64,000 bases of DNA from Leadbetterella byssophila_A (GCA_040394735.1 JBEBRR010000005.1:28275-92274), one strand, 5' to 3'; shown: positions 17,543-26,797, numbered from the stretch's first letter. A program made the numbers and translations. Notes: a model not told the origin generated them from the letters alone.

Positions 17543-18043
17543 TTGAAGCCTTTTTTTACCGAAACCCGCATACGCTGGTCAGACCTGGATGCCAACCGGC
17601 ATCTGGCCAACGCATCTTATATGAATTTTACATCCTACGCCCGTATGGCTTACCTGCGGCACCTGGGTATACGCATAGCCGATTTAGCGCGATATAACCT
17701 GGGTCCTGCGGTTCTGCGAGAAGAATTTTCTTTCTTCAGAGAAGGGTATGATAACGAGGAAGTAATTATTACTGCCGAGCAAACCGCCATTTCTGAAAGG
17801 GGGGAAATATTTGAATTTACACATAACCTGTACAAAAAAGCCGATGGCACCCACATGGCGTATTCCCGGATCATCGGCGTCTGGTTTTCCATGGACGGGC
17901 GCAAGATCACTCCTCCCCCGGCTGAAATGTTTGAGAAGCTGAAAGCAGGCATTGATGTTTCGGAGCTTCGGGTTTTGACACAGGATGACCTGAAAGCATT
18001 GCCTGTAAAACCCAAGAATATAGATATTTCAGAGTTTCTTTAG
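17543..18043 (+). CDS. acyl-CoA thioesterase-like protein (hotdog fold, 4HBT)
   Basis: 166 residues from TTG 17543. The frame is open upstream to 17453, but that would overlap comF, whereas starting at the TTG gives the usual family start (KPFFTETRIRWSDLDANRHL) and follows a -7 box. The RIRWSDLDANRHLANASYMNF motif is that of the 4-hydroxybenzoyl-CoA/acyl-CoA thioesterase family, with the catalytic Asp in SDLDANRH. The rest is consistent with one hotdog domain plus a short helical tail. It probably hydrolyses a cytoplasmic acyl-CoA; substrate unknown. The helicase gene follows after 5 bases, so the two are likely co-transcribed. Confidence 0.82.
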   Translation: MKPFFTETRIRWSDLDANRHLANASYMNFTSYARMAYLRHLGIRIADLARYNLGPAVLREEFSFFREGYDNEEVIITAEQTAISERGEIFEFTHNLYKKADGTHMAYSRIIGVWFSMDGRKITPPPAEMFEKLKAGIDVSELRVLTQDDLKALPVKPKNIDISEFL

Positions 18044-18048
18044 TTAAA

Positions 18049-20580
18049 ATGGACCGGGAATTGCAGAAAGAAATTTCGCTGATGCTCACCAGGCTTTCCG
18101 CCTCTGAAGAATGGAGACACCTTTATTATTCAGGGGATAAGCTTTTTAAGTCGGGCCAGGCGCAGATTCTATCGCAGGGAAAGGAATTTTTTGAGGTGGG
18201 GGTTAGTGATACGTTCGATGATTTCGTTATATCCTACCGCGTGGGAGAAAAAACGGCCTGCTCCTGCAAAGCACCGGAATGGTGTTCTCACCGGGTGGCA
18301 GGGCTGCTGCAGATCGAGGAAAAACTAAATTTCCTGAAACCCCATCATAATGAAGATGGGAAAGCCTATACCCGCGAAGGAATGATCAAGCGGGTGATGG
18401 CAGAACGAAAGGAACGGGCAGCCAGGGCCCGTTACAGGCTGCTTCCTGCCGATAATATGTATGGCGAGCACCGGCTAATAACGGCTGAGGGAGCCTCATA
18501 CAGGATCACCTTCCGTGATTTTGAAGAGAAGACGGGTTACTGCAATTGTTCTGATTTTGCCACCAATAAGCTGGGCACATGCAAGCACCTGATGTATGCT
18601 TTTGACCATTTTAAAGTAAAGAATACCCGCCAGGCCTACCCTTTTACAGAAGTCTTTCTGGATCCGCTGAATGATTACCTGATCTCCTGGTATTATCCTC
18701 ACCCCCTGACAGGGCCTGTACAGGCGCTTATACGGCTTTATTTCGGGTCTGAAAAGCATATCCCTCCTCATAGAACAATGATGTTTTTCGGGTTTGTCAA
18801 GGAAGCTGCCAGATATAAGCAGGTGCTGGTCAGGCAGGAGGTGCTTGACAAAATTGAACGGGAATTCGACCGGCATATCCTGGAGCAGAAAGCGGAAAGC
18901 ACAAGGCTGAATTATTCACTCATTAAAGCTGACCTTTATCCCTACCAGAAAGAGGGAATAGCTTTCGCTACTTTCCGGAAAGGGGTAATCATAGCCGATG
19001 AAATGGGTCTGGGCAAAACCCTGCAGGCCATTGCCACGGCCCTTTTCAAGAAAAAAATATTCGGCTTCAAGAAAACACTGGTCATCTGCCCGGCATCGCT
19101 AAAGACGCAATGGAAAGAAGAGATTGAAAAATTTACAAAGGAAAAGGCAGAGCTGGTAGAGGGTATGCCGGCCCAGCGGGCAAAAAGTTATACCGGTTCA
19201 GAGGCCTTTTTTCTGATCATTACGTATGAAACGGTATTGCGTGATGTAGCGGTAATAAATGAAGCCGGAGTAGATTTTATCATCCTGGACGAGGCCCAGC
19301 GTATCAAAAACTTTGAAACGCTGACGGCCAACGCCATTAAATCATTGCGAAAAAACCACAGCCTGGTTATTACCGGTACACCCATCGAGAATAAGCTGGC
19401 CGATATTTACTCTATCGCCGGTTTTATTGACCCGGGATTACTGGCGCCCCTATGGGAGTTCTCCTACCAGCATTGCTATTTTGACCTGCAGAATGAAAAC
19501 CGGATCACCGGTTATTACAACCTTCGTTTGCTGAAAGAAAAACTGAAGCCTGTGCTGATCCGCAGGGAAAAAAAAGAGGTGCTAGGGCAGCTTAACCGGC
19601 TTACCAGTATTGATGTTCCGGTAGAAATGCATCCCGTTCAGTCGGATTATCATGCGTCTTACGCACGTACCATCTCTGCGCTGTTGGCCAAAAAATTCAA
19701 GACGCCCTATGACTGGCAGCTGCTAACCTATACCCTGCAAAAGATGCGGATGGTCTGTGATTCTACTTTCCTTGTAGATAAAGATACCGACCACTCACCT
19801 AAATTAAGAGAACTGGAAGAGATTTTGCTTGAAAAGCTGGATATACACCATAACAATCGTAAGATCATTATCTTTTCGGAATGGACCACCATGCTGGCCA
19901 TCATCGGCCGTATGCTGGCTAAAAACGGGATAGGATTTACCGAACTTACAGGAAAAGTACCGGTAAAAGAACGAAAAAAAGTGATCAGGGAGTTTGAAGA
20001 GAACCCGGATTGCCGGGTGTTTCTTTCTTCTGAGTCGGGCGGAACGGGCCTGAATCTGCAGGTAGCCGATACCGTCATCAATTTTGAGCTCCCCTGGAAT
20101 CCCTCCAAAAAGAACCAGCGTACCGGCCGTATTGACCGTTTGGGTCAGAAAAACAGTAATCTTACGGTTATTAACCTGATTATGCGCAATTCTATTGAAA
20201 TGAAAGTGGCGTCTGGCCTGGTGGTAAAGCAGGATCTGTTTGACAGCGTGCTGAGCTCAGACCACCTGGCAGATGAAGTGGATTTTTCGGAAAAAGGCCG
20301 CGCCCAGTTTCTCCGGATGCTGGAGGAATCTATGGACGAATTCACTACAGGCACAGGTGATCCGGTGACGGAAGAGCCCGTGGAGCAACCGGAGATACCG
20401 CAGACTGGCGGAGATACCGTCCGGCTGGCCGAGCTGGAAGCCGTAATGAACAAAGGCATGGAGTTTCTTTCCGGCCTCTATAAGGTGAGCACGGGCAAAG
20501 AGCTTAACCCGGCCGGGAACCGGATAACAATTGACAGGGAAACAGGTGAAGTGCTGATGCGGTTCAGAGTAGATTTATAA
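18049..20580 (+). CDS. SNF2-family DNA helicase/translocase with SWIM zinc fingers
   Basis: 843 residues. The N-terminal third carries two SWIM-type zinc-finger segments: ACSCKAPEWCSH near residue 70 and YCNCSDF followed by GTCKH near 165, each CxC then CxH. The SNF2 ATPase core follows: DEMGLGKTLQAIA (Walker A, about 315-327), IILDEAQRIKN (motif II, about 410), VITGTPIENKL (motif III), SESGGTGLNLQ and GRIDRLGQ (motifs V-VI). The C-terminal tail is acidic and low in complexity. Bacterial members are ATP-driven translocases that remodel DNA-bound proteins such as RNA polymerase (compare RapA). The SWIM domains suggest DNA or protein binding. It follows the thioesterase after 5 bases and converges on a radical SAM gene with a 2-base gap. 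Confidence 0.93.
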   Translation: MDRELQKEISLMLTRLSASEEWRHLYYSGDKLFKSGQAQILSQGKEFFEVGVSDTFDDFVISYRVGEKTACSCKAPEWCSHRVAGLLQIEEKLNFLKPHHNEDGKAYTREGMIKRVMAERKERAARARYRLLPADNMYGEHRLITAEGASYRITFRDFEEKTGYCNCSDFATNKLGTCKHLMYAFDHFKVKNTRQAYPFTEVFLDPLNDYLISWYYPHPLTGPVQALIRLYFGSEKHIPPHRTMMFFGFVKEAARYKQVLVRQEVLDKIEREFDRHILEQKAESTRLNYSLIKADLYPYQKEGIAFATFRKGVIIADEMGLGKTLQAIATALFKKKIFGFKKTLVICPASLKTQWKEEIEKFTKEKAELVEGMPAQRAKSYTGSEAFFLIITYETVLRDVAVINEAGVDFIILDEAQRIKNFETLTANAIKSLRKNHSLVITGTPIENKLADIYSIAGFIDPGLLAPLWEFSYQHCYFDLQNENRITGYYNLRLLKEKLKPVLIRREKKEVLGQLNRLTSIDVPVEMHPVQSDYHASYARTISALLAKKFKTPYDWQLLTYTLQKMRMVCDSTFLVDKDTDHSPKLRELEEILLEKLDIHHNNRKIIIFSEWTTMLAIIGRMLAKNGIGFTELTGKVPVKERKKVIREFEENPDCRVFLSSESGGTGLNLQVADTVINFELPWNPSKKNQRTGRIDRLGQKNSNLTVINLIMRNSIEMKVASGLVVKQDLFDSVLSSDHLADEVDFSEKGRAQFLRMLEESMDEFTTGTGDPVTEEPVEQPEIPQTGGDTVRLAELEAVMNKGMEFLSGLYKVSTGKELNPAGNRITIDRETGEVLMRFRVDL

Positions 20581-20582
20581 TT

Positions 20583-21638
20583 TCAGAATAGATTCAGCTG
20601 CCCGTTCCGAATAAACTTTGTAGCATCCAATTCCGGCAACCTCCGGTCTTTCAGAAAACGCTGAACCGACAGCCGGTGAAGGTCCCGGATATGTTCGGCG
20701 TATTTCCCCTCCCCTCTCATCCGTACGCCGAAACGAGAATCGTTCAGCTGACCACCATGGCAGTCGGCAATCTGGTGCAGAACCTTATCGGCTTTATCCG
20801 GGAAAGCCTTGCGGATCCAGTCTTCAAAAATACCGGCAATAGCACCGTTGAGCCGCACTACCGTATAGCCGGCAGCCTGCACACCGGCATTGGCCGCGGA
20901 CTCAATCAGCCTGGGGATCTCATGATCATTCAGGCCGGGGATGATGGGGGCCGTCATTACCCCGATGGGAATACCCGCTTCAGAGAGGGCTTCGAGGGTT
21001 CTCAGCCGTTTTGCCCCGGTGGCTGTGCGCGGTTCCAATGCCAGGCGGAGTTTTTCATTCAGGGTGGTAACGGAAAGAAACACATGCACCAGCCGTAAGT
21101 GATGGAGTTCCTGAAGCAGGTCGAGATCGCGTAGCACCAGTGAATTTTTGGTAAGTATACCCACAGGATTCCGGTAGCGCAGGCAGGTTTCCAGTATTTT
21201 CCGGGTGATCCCGTATTTTTTTTCGCCGGGCTGATAGCAGTCGGTGTTTCCTGCCAGGTGAATCGGCTTGCAGACCCAGTTTTTCGAGTTAAATCTGGCT
21301 TCCAGCAGTTCTGCCGCATTTCTTTTGACCATAATTTTGCTTTCGAAGTCAATGCCTGCTGAAAATCCCCAGTATTCGTGGGAATTCCGGGCGTAACAGT
21401 AAATGCAGCCGTGTTCACAGCCCTGGTAAGGATTCATGTACAGCATGCCGTACATGTCCGGGCTTTTTGTGAAATTGACCACTTTCCGGGCATTTTCTTC
21501 ATAAAAGACGGTTTTGATCCTGGCAGGGGGAAAGTCGTCATCATAATAATCTTCCGCCTCATAACGGTTGGCCATGAATTTATTGTGTGTGTTGATCCGG
21601 GCTCCCCTACCCTCGGTTTTGCTTTTGGACAAGTTCAT
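20583..21638 (-). CDS. radical SAM protein of the PA0069/Rv2578c (SPL-like) family
   Basis: 351 residues from ATG 21638; 26 codons of open frame upstream are unlike the family and are left out. The cluster motif CEHGCIYCYAR (C74, C78, C81) is the radical SAM CxxxCxxC that binds the 4Fe-4S cluster with S-adenosylmethionine. The surrounding MLYMNPYQGCEHGCIYCYAR and the later HLAGNTDCYQPGEKKYGITR and GVMTAPIIPGLND segments match the PA0069 family, related to spore photoproduct lyase. The N-terminus (EGRGARIN) also fits that family. The substrate is unknown. The protein is cytoplasmic and transcribed alone, towards the helicase. Confidence 0.88.
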   Translation of the reverse strand: MNLSKSKTEGRGARINTHNKFMANRYEAEDYYDDDFPPARIKTVFYEENARKVVNFTKSPDMYGMLYMNPYQGCEHGCIYCYARNSHEYWGFSAGIDFESKIMVKRNAAELLEARFNSKNWVCKPIHLAGNTDCYQPGEKKYGITRKILETCLRYRNPVGILTKNSLVLRDLDLLQELHHLRLVHVFLSVTTLNEKLRLALEPRTATGAKRLRTLEALSEAGIPIGVMTAPIIPGLNDHEIPRLIESAANAGVQAAGYTVVRLNGAIAGIFEDWIRKAFPDKADKVLHQIADCHGGQLNDSRFGVRMRGEGKYAEHIRDLHRLSVQRFLKDRRLPELDATKFIRNGQLNLF

Positions 21639-22015
21639 GCTATGTGTTTTTTTGTGAACGAAATTACAGCCCGATCCTGCCTTCCTGACAAAATTCAATG
21701 GTAAGAATTGTAGCAAAATATTTTAAACATAAAACAGCCAAGAGCCGTTAGCCTTTGGAAGTCAGACACGTCAGGAGGCTTGCCCCCGATGGCGCTCCGC
21801 CAACCAAATAAGCGAAGCTTTGCCCGAACAGTTTGCCGCGGCTGAATTTTATACAGATAAAGGATAATGGAACCGGCCGGTTTAACTACCCTGTATGTCT
21901 TCATGTTTATAGATCTGCCGGATAGCTGAACTCTTCCTGATTTTTTGAAATACACCGCGGGATTCACATTAAATCATGTAATTTTGAAAATGACATTGAA
22001 CCATACGTTTTAAAA
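21639..22015. promoter_or_regulatory. divergent promoter region between radical SAM and GH43 genes
   Basis: This 377-base gap has no credible gene. On the minus strand, TAATTTCG (21659-21666) with TTTG at 21689-21692, 22 bases apart, is a plausible promoter for the radical SAM gene, one base off consensus. On the plus strand, TAATTTTG at 21979-21986 is a perfect -7 box 30 bases before the GH43 start, without a clear -33 element. Around 21791-21803 is a small GC-rich dyad, TGGCG CTC CGCCA, of unknown meaning. Confidence 0.4.
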
Positions 22016-23764
22016 ATGGCAGACATGCGGAAATATCTGGTCTTACTATTACTCTCCGGCAGTTTTTGTTCTTTTGCCCAGCAAAAAACCTATTGTAATC
22101 CTATGAATCTGGATTACGGTTACACGCCTATTCCCAATTTCAGCGAATGGGGCCGGCACCGGGCCACGGCTGACCCGGTGATCGTCAATTATAAAAATGA
22201 TTATTACCTTTTCAGCACCAACCAGTGGGGCTACTGGTGGAGTCCGGATCTGCTGAACTGGAATTTCATTTCCCGCAAATTTCTGCGGCCCTGGAACGGG
22301 GATGTATATGATGAGCTGTGTGCTCCCGGTGTGGGTATCATCGGAGATACCATGATAGTGATGGGCTCTACCTATACCGATAAATTTACTATCTGGATGA
22401 GCACCGACCCGAAAAACAACGACTGGAAACCCCTGGTAGATTCGTTTTCACTGGGCGGCTGGGATCCCTCCTTTTTCACGGACGATGACGGGAAGGTCTA
22501 TATGTACAACGGTTCCAGTAACCGTTTCCCTATGTACGGGATAGAGCTGACGCGTAACGGGCTCCGGCCGGTAGGTACCCGGAAGGAAATGTACCTGCTG
22601 GAACCCTGGCGTTATGGCTGGCAACGTTTCGGTGAGTATCTCGACAACACCTTCCTGGATCCGTTCATTGAGGGCTCACACATGACGAAGCACAACGGTA
22701 AATATTACCTGCAATACGGTGCGCCGGGCACGGAATTCAGCGGTTATGCAGACGGGCTGCTGGTGGGTGACCACCCCCTGGGGCCTTTTCAGGCCCAGTC
22801 TGACCCGCTGAGCTACAAGCTGGGCGGGTTTGTCCGCGGTGCCGGGCACGGTGCCACTTTCCGGGATAATGATCAGAATTACTGGCATATCAGCACCACA
22901 GTGGTGTCTGTGAAAAATACCTTTGAGCGACGCCTGGGCCTCTGGCCCACCGGCTTTGATGAAGACGGCGTGATGTGGTGCAATACGGCTTACGGCGATT
23001 ACCCTACTTACCTGCCCTCCGCTCCGGAACGTAAAACCGCCCTGCAGCCCCGGTGGATGCTGCTGAACTACCAGAAGCCGGTGCAGGTGTCTTCTACCCT
23101 GGGGGCCTGTCTGCCCAATAATGCCGTGGATGAAAACATAAAAACCTATTGGAGCGCGGCATCCGGAAATAAGGGTGAATGGATCCAGACCGATCTCGGA
23201 CAGATATCGGTAGTGAATGCCGTGCAGATCAATTATGCTGACCAGGACGCTGACCAGGATCGCCTCGGTAAACGTACGGACCAATACCATCAGTATATTT
23301 TGTATTATTCAACAGAGGGTAAAAAATGGAAAATTTTAGCAGATAAGAGTAAAAACAAAACAGATGTGCCCCATGACTATATCGAGCTTCCTGAAGCGGT
23401 GGAGGCACGTTACCTGAAACTGGAAAATATTCATATGCCTACGGGCAAATTTGCCCTCAGCGGCTTCCGGGTATTCGGTAACGGCAAGGGAGAGAAACCC
23501 GCCCCCGTAAAACAATTTATGGTTTTGCGTACCGAAAAAGATAAGCGTTCGGCGTTTATAAAATGGAGCCCGTCAAGCGATGCCTATGCATATAATATTT
23601 ATTACGGAACCCACCCGGAGAAATTGTATAACTCCTTTATGGTGCACAATAACAATGAATACTGGTTTAAGTCGATGGACAGCCAGAAAACCTATTATTT
23701 TACCATAGAAGCCATCAATGAGAACGGAATATCGGAACAGTACGGAATCATTAAGGCAGATTGA
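22016..23764 (+). CDS. GH43-type glycoside hydrolase with F5/8C and fibronectin type III domains
   Basis: 582 residues, signal peptide ending near SFAQ (residue 21). The five-bladed catalytic domain covers about 25-345 and has the three expected acidic residues: Asp53 in ATADPVIV (base), Asp150 in GWDPSFF (pKa modulator) and Glu219 in FIEGSHM (acid). A discoidin-like F5/8 type C carbohydrate-binding module follows (about 350-490; NKGEWIQTDLG, RYLKLENIHMP). The last domain is fibronectin type III (about 495-580; SAFIKWSPSSDAYAYNIYYG, TYYFTIEAINENG). It is probably a secreted arabinofuranosidase/xylosidase-like or related enzyme; the substrate is not readable. The -7 box TAATTTTG lies upstream. 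Confidence 0.85.
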   Translation: MADMRKYLVLLLLSGSFCSFAQQKTYCNPMNLDYGYTPIPNFSEWGRHRATADPVIVNYKNDYYLFSTNQWGYWWSPDLLNWNFISRKFLRPWNGDVYDELCAPGVGIIGDTMIVMGSTYTDKFTIWMSTDPKNNDWKPLVDSFSLGGWDPSFFTDDDGKVYMYNGSSNRFPMYGIELTRNGLRPVGTRKEMYLLEPWRYGWQRFGEYLDNTFLDPFIEGSHMTKHNGKYYLQYGAPGTEFSGYADGLLVGDHPLGPFQAQSDPLSYKLGGFVRGAGHGATFRDNDQNYWHISTTVVSVKNTFERRLGLWPTGFDEDGVMWCNTAYGDYPTYLPSAPERKTALQPRWMLLNYQKPVQVSSTLGACLPNNAVDENIKTYWSAASGNKGEWIQTDLGQISVVNAVQINYADQDADQDRLGKRTDQYHQYILYYSTEGKKWKILADKSKNKTDVPHDYIELPEAVEARYLKLENIHMPTGKFALSGFRVFGNGKGEKPAPVKQFMVLRTEKDKRSAFIKWSPSSDAYAYNIYYGTHPEKLYNSFMVHNNNEYWFKSMDSQKTYYFTIEAINENGISEQYGIIKAD

Positions 23765-23783
23765 CAATCATATAAATCCGGAA

Positions 23784-24563
23784 ATGAATTTACAGGGAAG
23801 AAAAGTATCACTGGTCTTAGGTTCAGGCGGAGCGCGGGGGCTTTCCCACATCGGGGCTATACGGGCACTGGAGGAAAGGGGGGCGGTTATTGAGGAGATC
23901 GTGGGATCCTCCATCGGGGCACTGATAGGCGGGATTTACGCCAAGGGGGAGCTTCGTGTGTTTGAGGACTGGGTGACCACCCTTACCAACTACGATGTTC
24001 TGGGACTGCTGGATTTCACTTTGCAGAGCACAGGCTGGGTAAAAGGCGAAAGAATCCTGAAAAAGGTCAAAGACCTCATACCCGATATAAATATTGAAGA
24101 GCTGCCGATACCCTTTACAGCCGTTACCACCAACCTTACCCGCGAGTGTGACTGTTGCATCAGTGAAGGAAGTATGTATGACGCCATCCGGGCGTCTATA
24201 GCCATTCCGGGCGTTCTGACGGCCGTTCACCAGCAAAAGGATAAAATGGTAGACGGAGGGGTTTTAAACCCGTTACCGCTTAAATATGTGCGAAGAAAGA
24301 ACAATATTATGGTAGCGGTTAACCTGGAAGGGCCGCCTGAGCGGGGAGCTGATATTTTTAAGGATAATTCCATGATTTCGGTTCTTCAGCATTCGTACTA
24401 CGTAATGCGAAACCAGATCACGCGCCTGACCATAGACTTGTATCAACCGGATTTTGTAGTGAATATTCCGAAAGATATCAGCGGAATCTGGGATTACGGA
24501 AAAGCGAAATACCTGATAGAGAAAGGAAAAGAGCTTACCTTTAGAACTCTTGACCAGCCATAG
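23784..24563 (+). CDS. patatin-like phospholipase (RssA type)
   Basis: 259 residues from ATG 23784, 19 bases after the GH43 stop; the open frame further upstream overlaps GH43 and lacks similarity. The oxyanion-hole motif GSGGARG (13-19), nucleophile elbow GSSIG with Ser43, and Asp157 in the DGG motif give the complete Ser-Asp dyad. The single short domain resembles E. coli RssA. It would hydrolyse phospholipid or other acyl esters in the cytoplasm or at the inner membrane. It is followed after 33 bases by a JmjC-type gene and may share its transcript. Confidence 0.9.
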   Translation: MNLQGRKVSLVLGSGGARGLSHIGAIRALEERGAVIEEIVGSSIGALIGGIYAKGELRVFEDWVTTLTNYDVLGLLDFTLQSTGWVKGERILKKVKDLIPDINIEELPIPFTAVTTNLTRECDCCISEGSMYDAIRASIAIPGVLTAVHQQKDKMVDGGVLNPLPLKYVRRKNNIMVAVNLEGPPERGADIFKDNSMISVLQHSYYVMRNQITRLTIDLYQPDFVVNIPKDISGIWDYGKAKYLIEKGKELTFRTLDQP

Positions 24564-24596
24564 CAGACAGATGGGATATACTAACGTAAAACAACG

Positions 24597-25484
24597 ATGC
24601 ATCTTACCCCGATAGAAACCGTAGAAAACATAAGCCGGGAAGATTTTGTAAAAAAATACTATCATCCGCAAAGGCCGGTAGTACTGAAAGGACTTACAGA
24701 TTCCTGGAACGGCAAATGGACGTTTGACCACATCAAAACCCTGGCAGGCCACCAGGAAGTACCGTTGTACAGCAATGCACGCACCAGGGGCAGCAAAAGC
24801 ACTTATGAGCCGGTAACTATCATGAACTTCGGCGACTATATTGACCTGATGCGGCAGGGGCCGACCGATCTGCGGATTTTTTTCTATACGCTGAAAGACC
24901 ATTGTCCGGAGCTCCTGAATGACTTCGAATACCCGGATATCGGGCTGAAATATTTCAAACGCCTGCCGGCCCTGTTTTTCGGGGGAAGCAACAGCAAGGT
25001 ATTTGCCCATTATGACATTGACCTGCCTGATAACCTGCATATTCATTTTGAAGGGCACAAACGCGTGCTTTTGTTCGGACCGGAGCAGAGTACCGCGCTC
25101 TATAAAGTACCGTTTTCCATCCATAATGCGGAAGGAATAGACCTGGATCAGCCGGATTACGAAAAATACCCTGCCCTGAGACAGGTCCGCGGTTATGAGG
25201 CCTTCCTGGAGCATGGTGACGCCCTTTATATGCCCAGTCGCTGGTGGCACTATATTGTATACCGCGATCCCGGCTTTTCCATGACGCTGCGGTCTCTGCC
25301 CCGTACCCCGCGAGGTAAGCTTGGAATGATGTACAATGTATTCTTTATGCGGCTTATCGATAATTTCATGCGGAAAATACAGGGGCAGAAATGGATTGAC
25401 TACAAGAACGACTGGGCACTGAGAAGAACAAACAGGAAGCTGGGCTTTACAGGGCAGAGTCAAAATGAAACCCGGAATGCATAA
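24597..25484 (+). CDS. cupin-like / JmjC-type Fe(II)/2-oxoglutarate oxygenase
   Basis: 295 residues of the cupin_8 (JmjC-like) family. The iron-binding triad is visible: His138 and Asp140 in FAHYDID and distal His218 in SRWWHYIVY. The RPVVLKGLTDSW start is typical of this family (compare FIH and JMJD5/7). A likely 2-oxoglutarate site residue lies in the strand GHKRVLLFGP. Such enzymes hydroxylate protein side chains; the bacterial substrates are mostly unknown. The basic C-terminal tail (about 245-295) carries a helical segment. A 45-codon open frame begins inside its last 20 bases. Confidence 0.85.
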   Translation: MHLTPIETVENISREDFVKKYYHPQRPVVLKGLTDSWNGKWTFDHIKTLAGHQEVPLYSNARTRGSKSTYEPVTIMNFGDYIDLMRQGPTDLRIFFYTLKDHCPELLNDFEYPDIGLKYFKRLPALFFGGSNSKVFAHYDIDLPDNLHIHFEGHKRVLLFGPEQSTALYKVPFSIHNAEGIDLDQPDYEKYPALRQVRGYEAFLEHGDALYMPSRWWHYIVYRDPGFSMTLRSLPRTPRGKLGMMYNVFFMRLIDNFMRKIQGQKWIDYKNDWALRRTNRKLGFTGQSQNETRNA

Positions 25485-25602
25485 AAATTACCGTCTGCTG
25501 AAAGGTCAAAGCTCCCGGCTGCTGCCTCTGGACCGCAAATTTGAGGCGACGCTGACCTTTACCATAGAACCGGAGAATTATACGTGGTTCCTGGTGGAAT
25601 GA
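25465..25602 (+). CDS. possible small protein overlapping two genes
   Basis: ATG 25465 opens a 45-codon frame that overlaps the last 20 bases of the JmjC-type gene and, at its other end, the last 25 bases of convergent cbpM. The translation starts MKPGMHKNYRLLKGQ, is free of rare patterns and ends FTIEPENYTWFLVE. No family recognised. The overlap with the upstream gene would allow translational coupling. It could equally be a chance open frame; protein-level evidence is lacking. Confidence 0.3.
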   Translation: MKPGMHKNYRLLKGQSSRLLPLDRKFEATLTFTIEPENYTWFLVE

Positions 25603-25844
25603 AGAGACTGCAGCTGCTCGATCCTGTCCAGAAGCTGACAGATCACTTCCAGCCCCGGAATATTAATTTCCAGGTCGTAGTGCCAGGTAACCAGCTTTTC
25701 GAAATGGGCCAGCTTGTCATAATGCAGATACAGGGTATTTTCTTCCGTAAAAGTTTCGATAAGCCCGGCGTCTACCAGTTCGTCAAAGAAATCCATGTCG
25801 ATCTTATAAACCCGTACACATTCTTCTCTTGAGATCCGTTCCAT
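25578..25844 (-). CDS. cbpM: CbpM-like chaperone modulator
   Basis: 88 residues matching the CbpM / MerR-like modulator family: ISREECVRVYKIDMDFFDELVDAGLI is the winged-helix-like start, and INIPGLEVICQLLDRIEQLQ the C-terminal helix. CbpM binds the J domain of CbpA and inhibits its co-chaperone and DNA-binding activities. It lies one base after the stop codon of the cbpA-like gene on the same strand, the classical pairing. Cytoplasmic. Confidence 0.85.
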   Translation of the reverse strand: MERISREECVRVYKIDMDFFDELVDAGLIETFTEENTLYLHYDKLAHFEKLVTWHYDLEINIPGLEVICQLLDRIEQLQSLHSTRNHV

Positions 25845-25845
25845 C

Positions 25846-26751
25846 TTACTTCATGTTTTTCAGTTGTTCGAATAATTTCTTTTCTTCGGCGGTCAGTGAT
25901 GCAGGTAATTTTACCTTAAAGGTGATCAGGAGATTCCCGAATTTACCCGTCTCTTTGTACACCGGTAAACCCTTGTCTTTTACGCGCACGGTTGTGCCGT
26001 TCTGGGTAAGGGGCTGGATGGTCAGCCGGATGTCACCGTATAATGTGGAGACCACCTTTTCTCCCCCCAGTAGGGCCGTGTAAAGGTCCAGGTCTTCTTC
26101 TTTTTTCAGGTTGTGGCCCGTAACCTGGTAAGGAGTATTATTGGTTACGGAAAAAGTAATATAAAGATCGCCTTTCGGGCCTCCGTTATAGCCTTCCCCG
26201 CCGTATCCCGGCAGTTTGATCTCCTGGCCGTCATAAGCTCCTGCCGGTACCGTAATGCGGATCTTTTTACCGTTGATCTCAAAGGTCTGTTTGTGTTCGT
26301 GCAAAACATCGGTAAGATTCAGGTTCAGGGTAGCGTGGAGGTCCTGACCCTTGAATTTACCGCCTGCGCTGCCGCTGCGGTAGGATCCGAAATCAAAGCC
26401 GCTGTCGCCGCCGAACATAGAGCTGAAAAAATCAGAAAAATCACCGGCTTCGCCGGTAGAATGGGAATAACCCTGGCGGCCGCCGGCCTCTTTCCGCGCA
26501 TTCTGAGCCTGCTCATAGGCTTCACCGTTCTTCCAGTGCTCCCCGTATTTGTCGTATTTGGCCCGGGTCTCCGGGTTACTTAGTACCTCGTTAGCTTCAT
26601 TGACAGCCTTGAATTTTTTCTCGGCTTCCTTATCGTTAGGGTTCAGGTCAGGATGATATTTCCGCGCCAGTTTCCGGTAGGCTTTTTTGATGTCTTCCGT
26701 ACGGGCCGTTTTACTTACTCCCAACAGCTCATAATAATCTGTAAAAGGCAT
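25846..26751 (-). CDS. cbpA: DnaJ-domain co-chaperone CbpA
   Basis: 301 residues. N-terminal J domain (1-70) with the Hsp70-stimulating HPD motif at residues 33-35 (RKYHPDLNPND), then a Gly/Ser-rich linker (about 95-130), then two beta-barrel C-terminal substrate-binding domains (LNLTDVLHEHKQTFEINGKK, YDGQEIKLPGYGGEGYNGGPKGDLYI). The DnaJ zinc-finger repeats are absent, which places it in the CbpA class. It stimulates DnaK and can bind DNA. The cbpM modulator follows immediately. Confidence 0.9.
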   Translation of the reverse strand: MPFTDYYELLGVSKTARTEDIKKAYRKLARKYHPDLNPNDKEAEKKFKAVNEANEVLSNPETRAKYDKYGEHWKNGEAYEQAQNARKEAGGRQGYSHSTGEAGDFSDFFSSMFGGDSGFDFGSYRSGSAGGKFKGQDLHATLNLNLTDVLHEHKQTFEINGKKIRITVPAGAYDGQEIKLPGYGGEGYNGGPKGDLYITFSVTNNTPYQVTGHNLKKEEDLDLYTALLGGEKVVSTLYGDIRLTIQPLTQNGTTVRVKDKGLPVYKETGKFGNLLITFKVKLPASLTAEEKKLFEQLKNMK

Positions 26752-26797
26752 GTGTTCCGTTTTTTAATTTAAGAACGAAATTAAAGAAAAAACAGTC

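Noticed and set aside
21695..21967. 90-codon minus-strand frame in the radical SAM-GH43 gap
   Set aside because: Composition unlike a protein and it overlaps the likely promoter and the radical SAM upstream region.
24273..25463. 396-codon open frame antisense to the patatin and JmjC-type genes
   Set aside because: Codon-phase shadow of the real genes; no family pattern and low-complexity composition.
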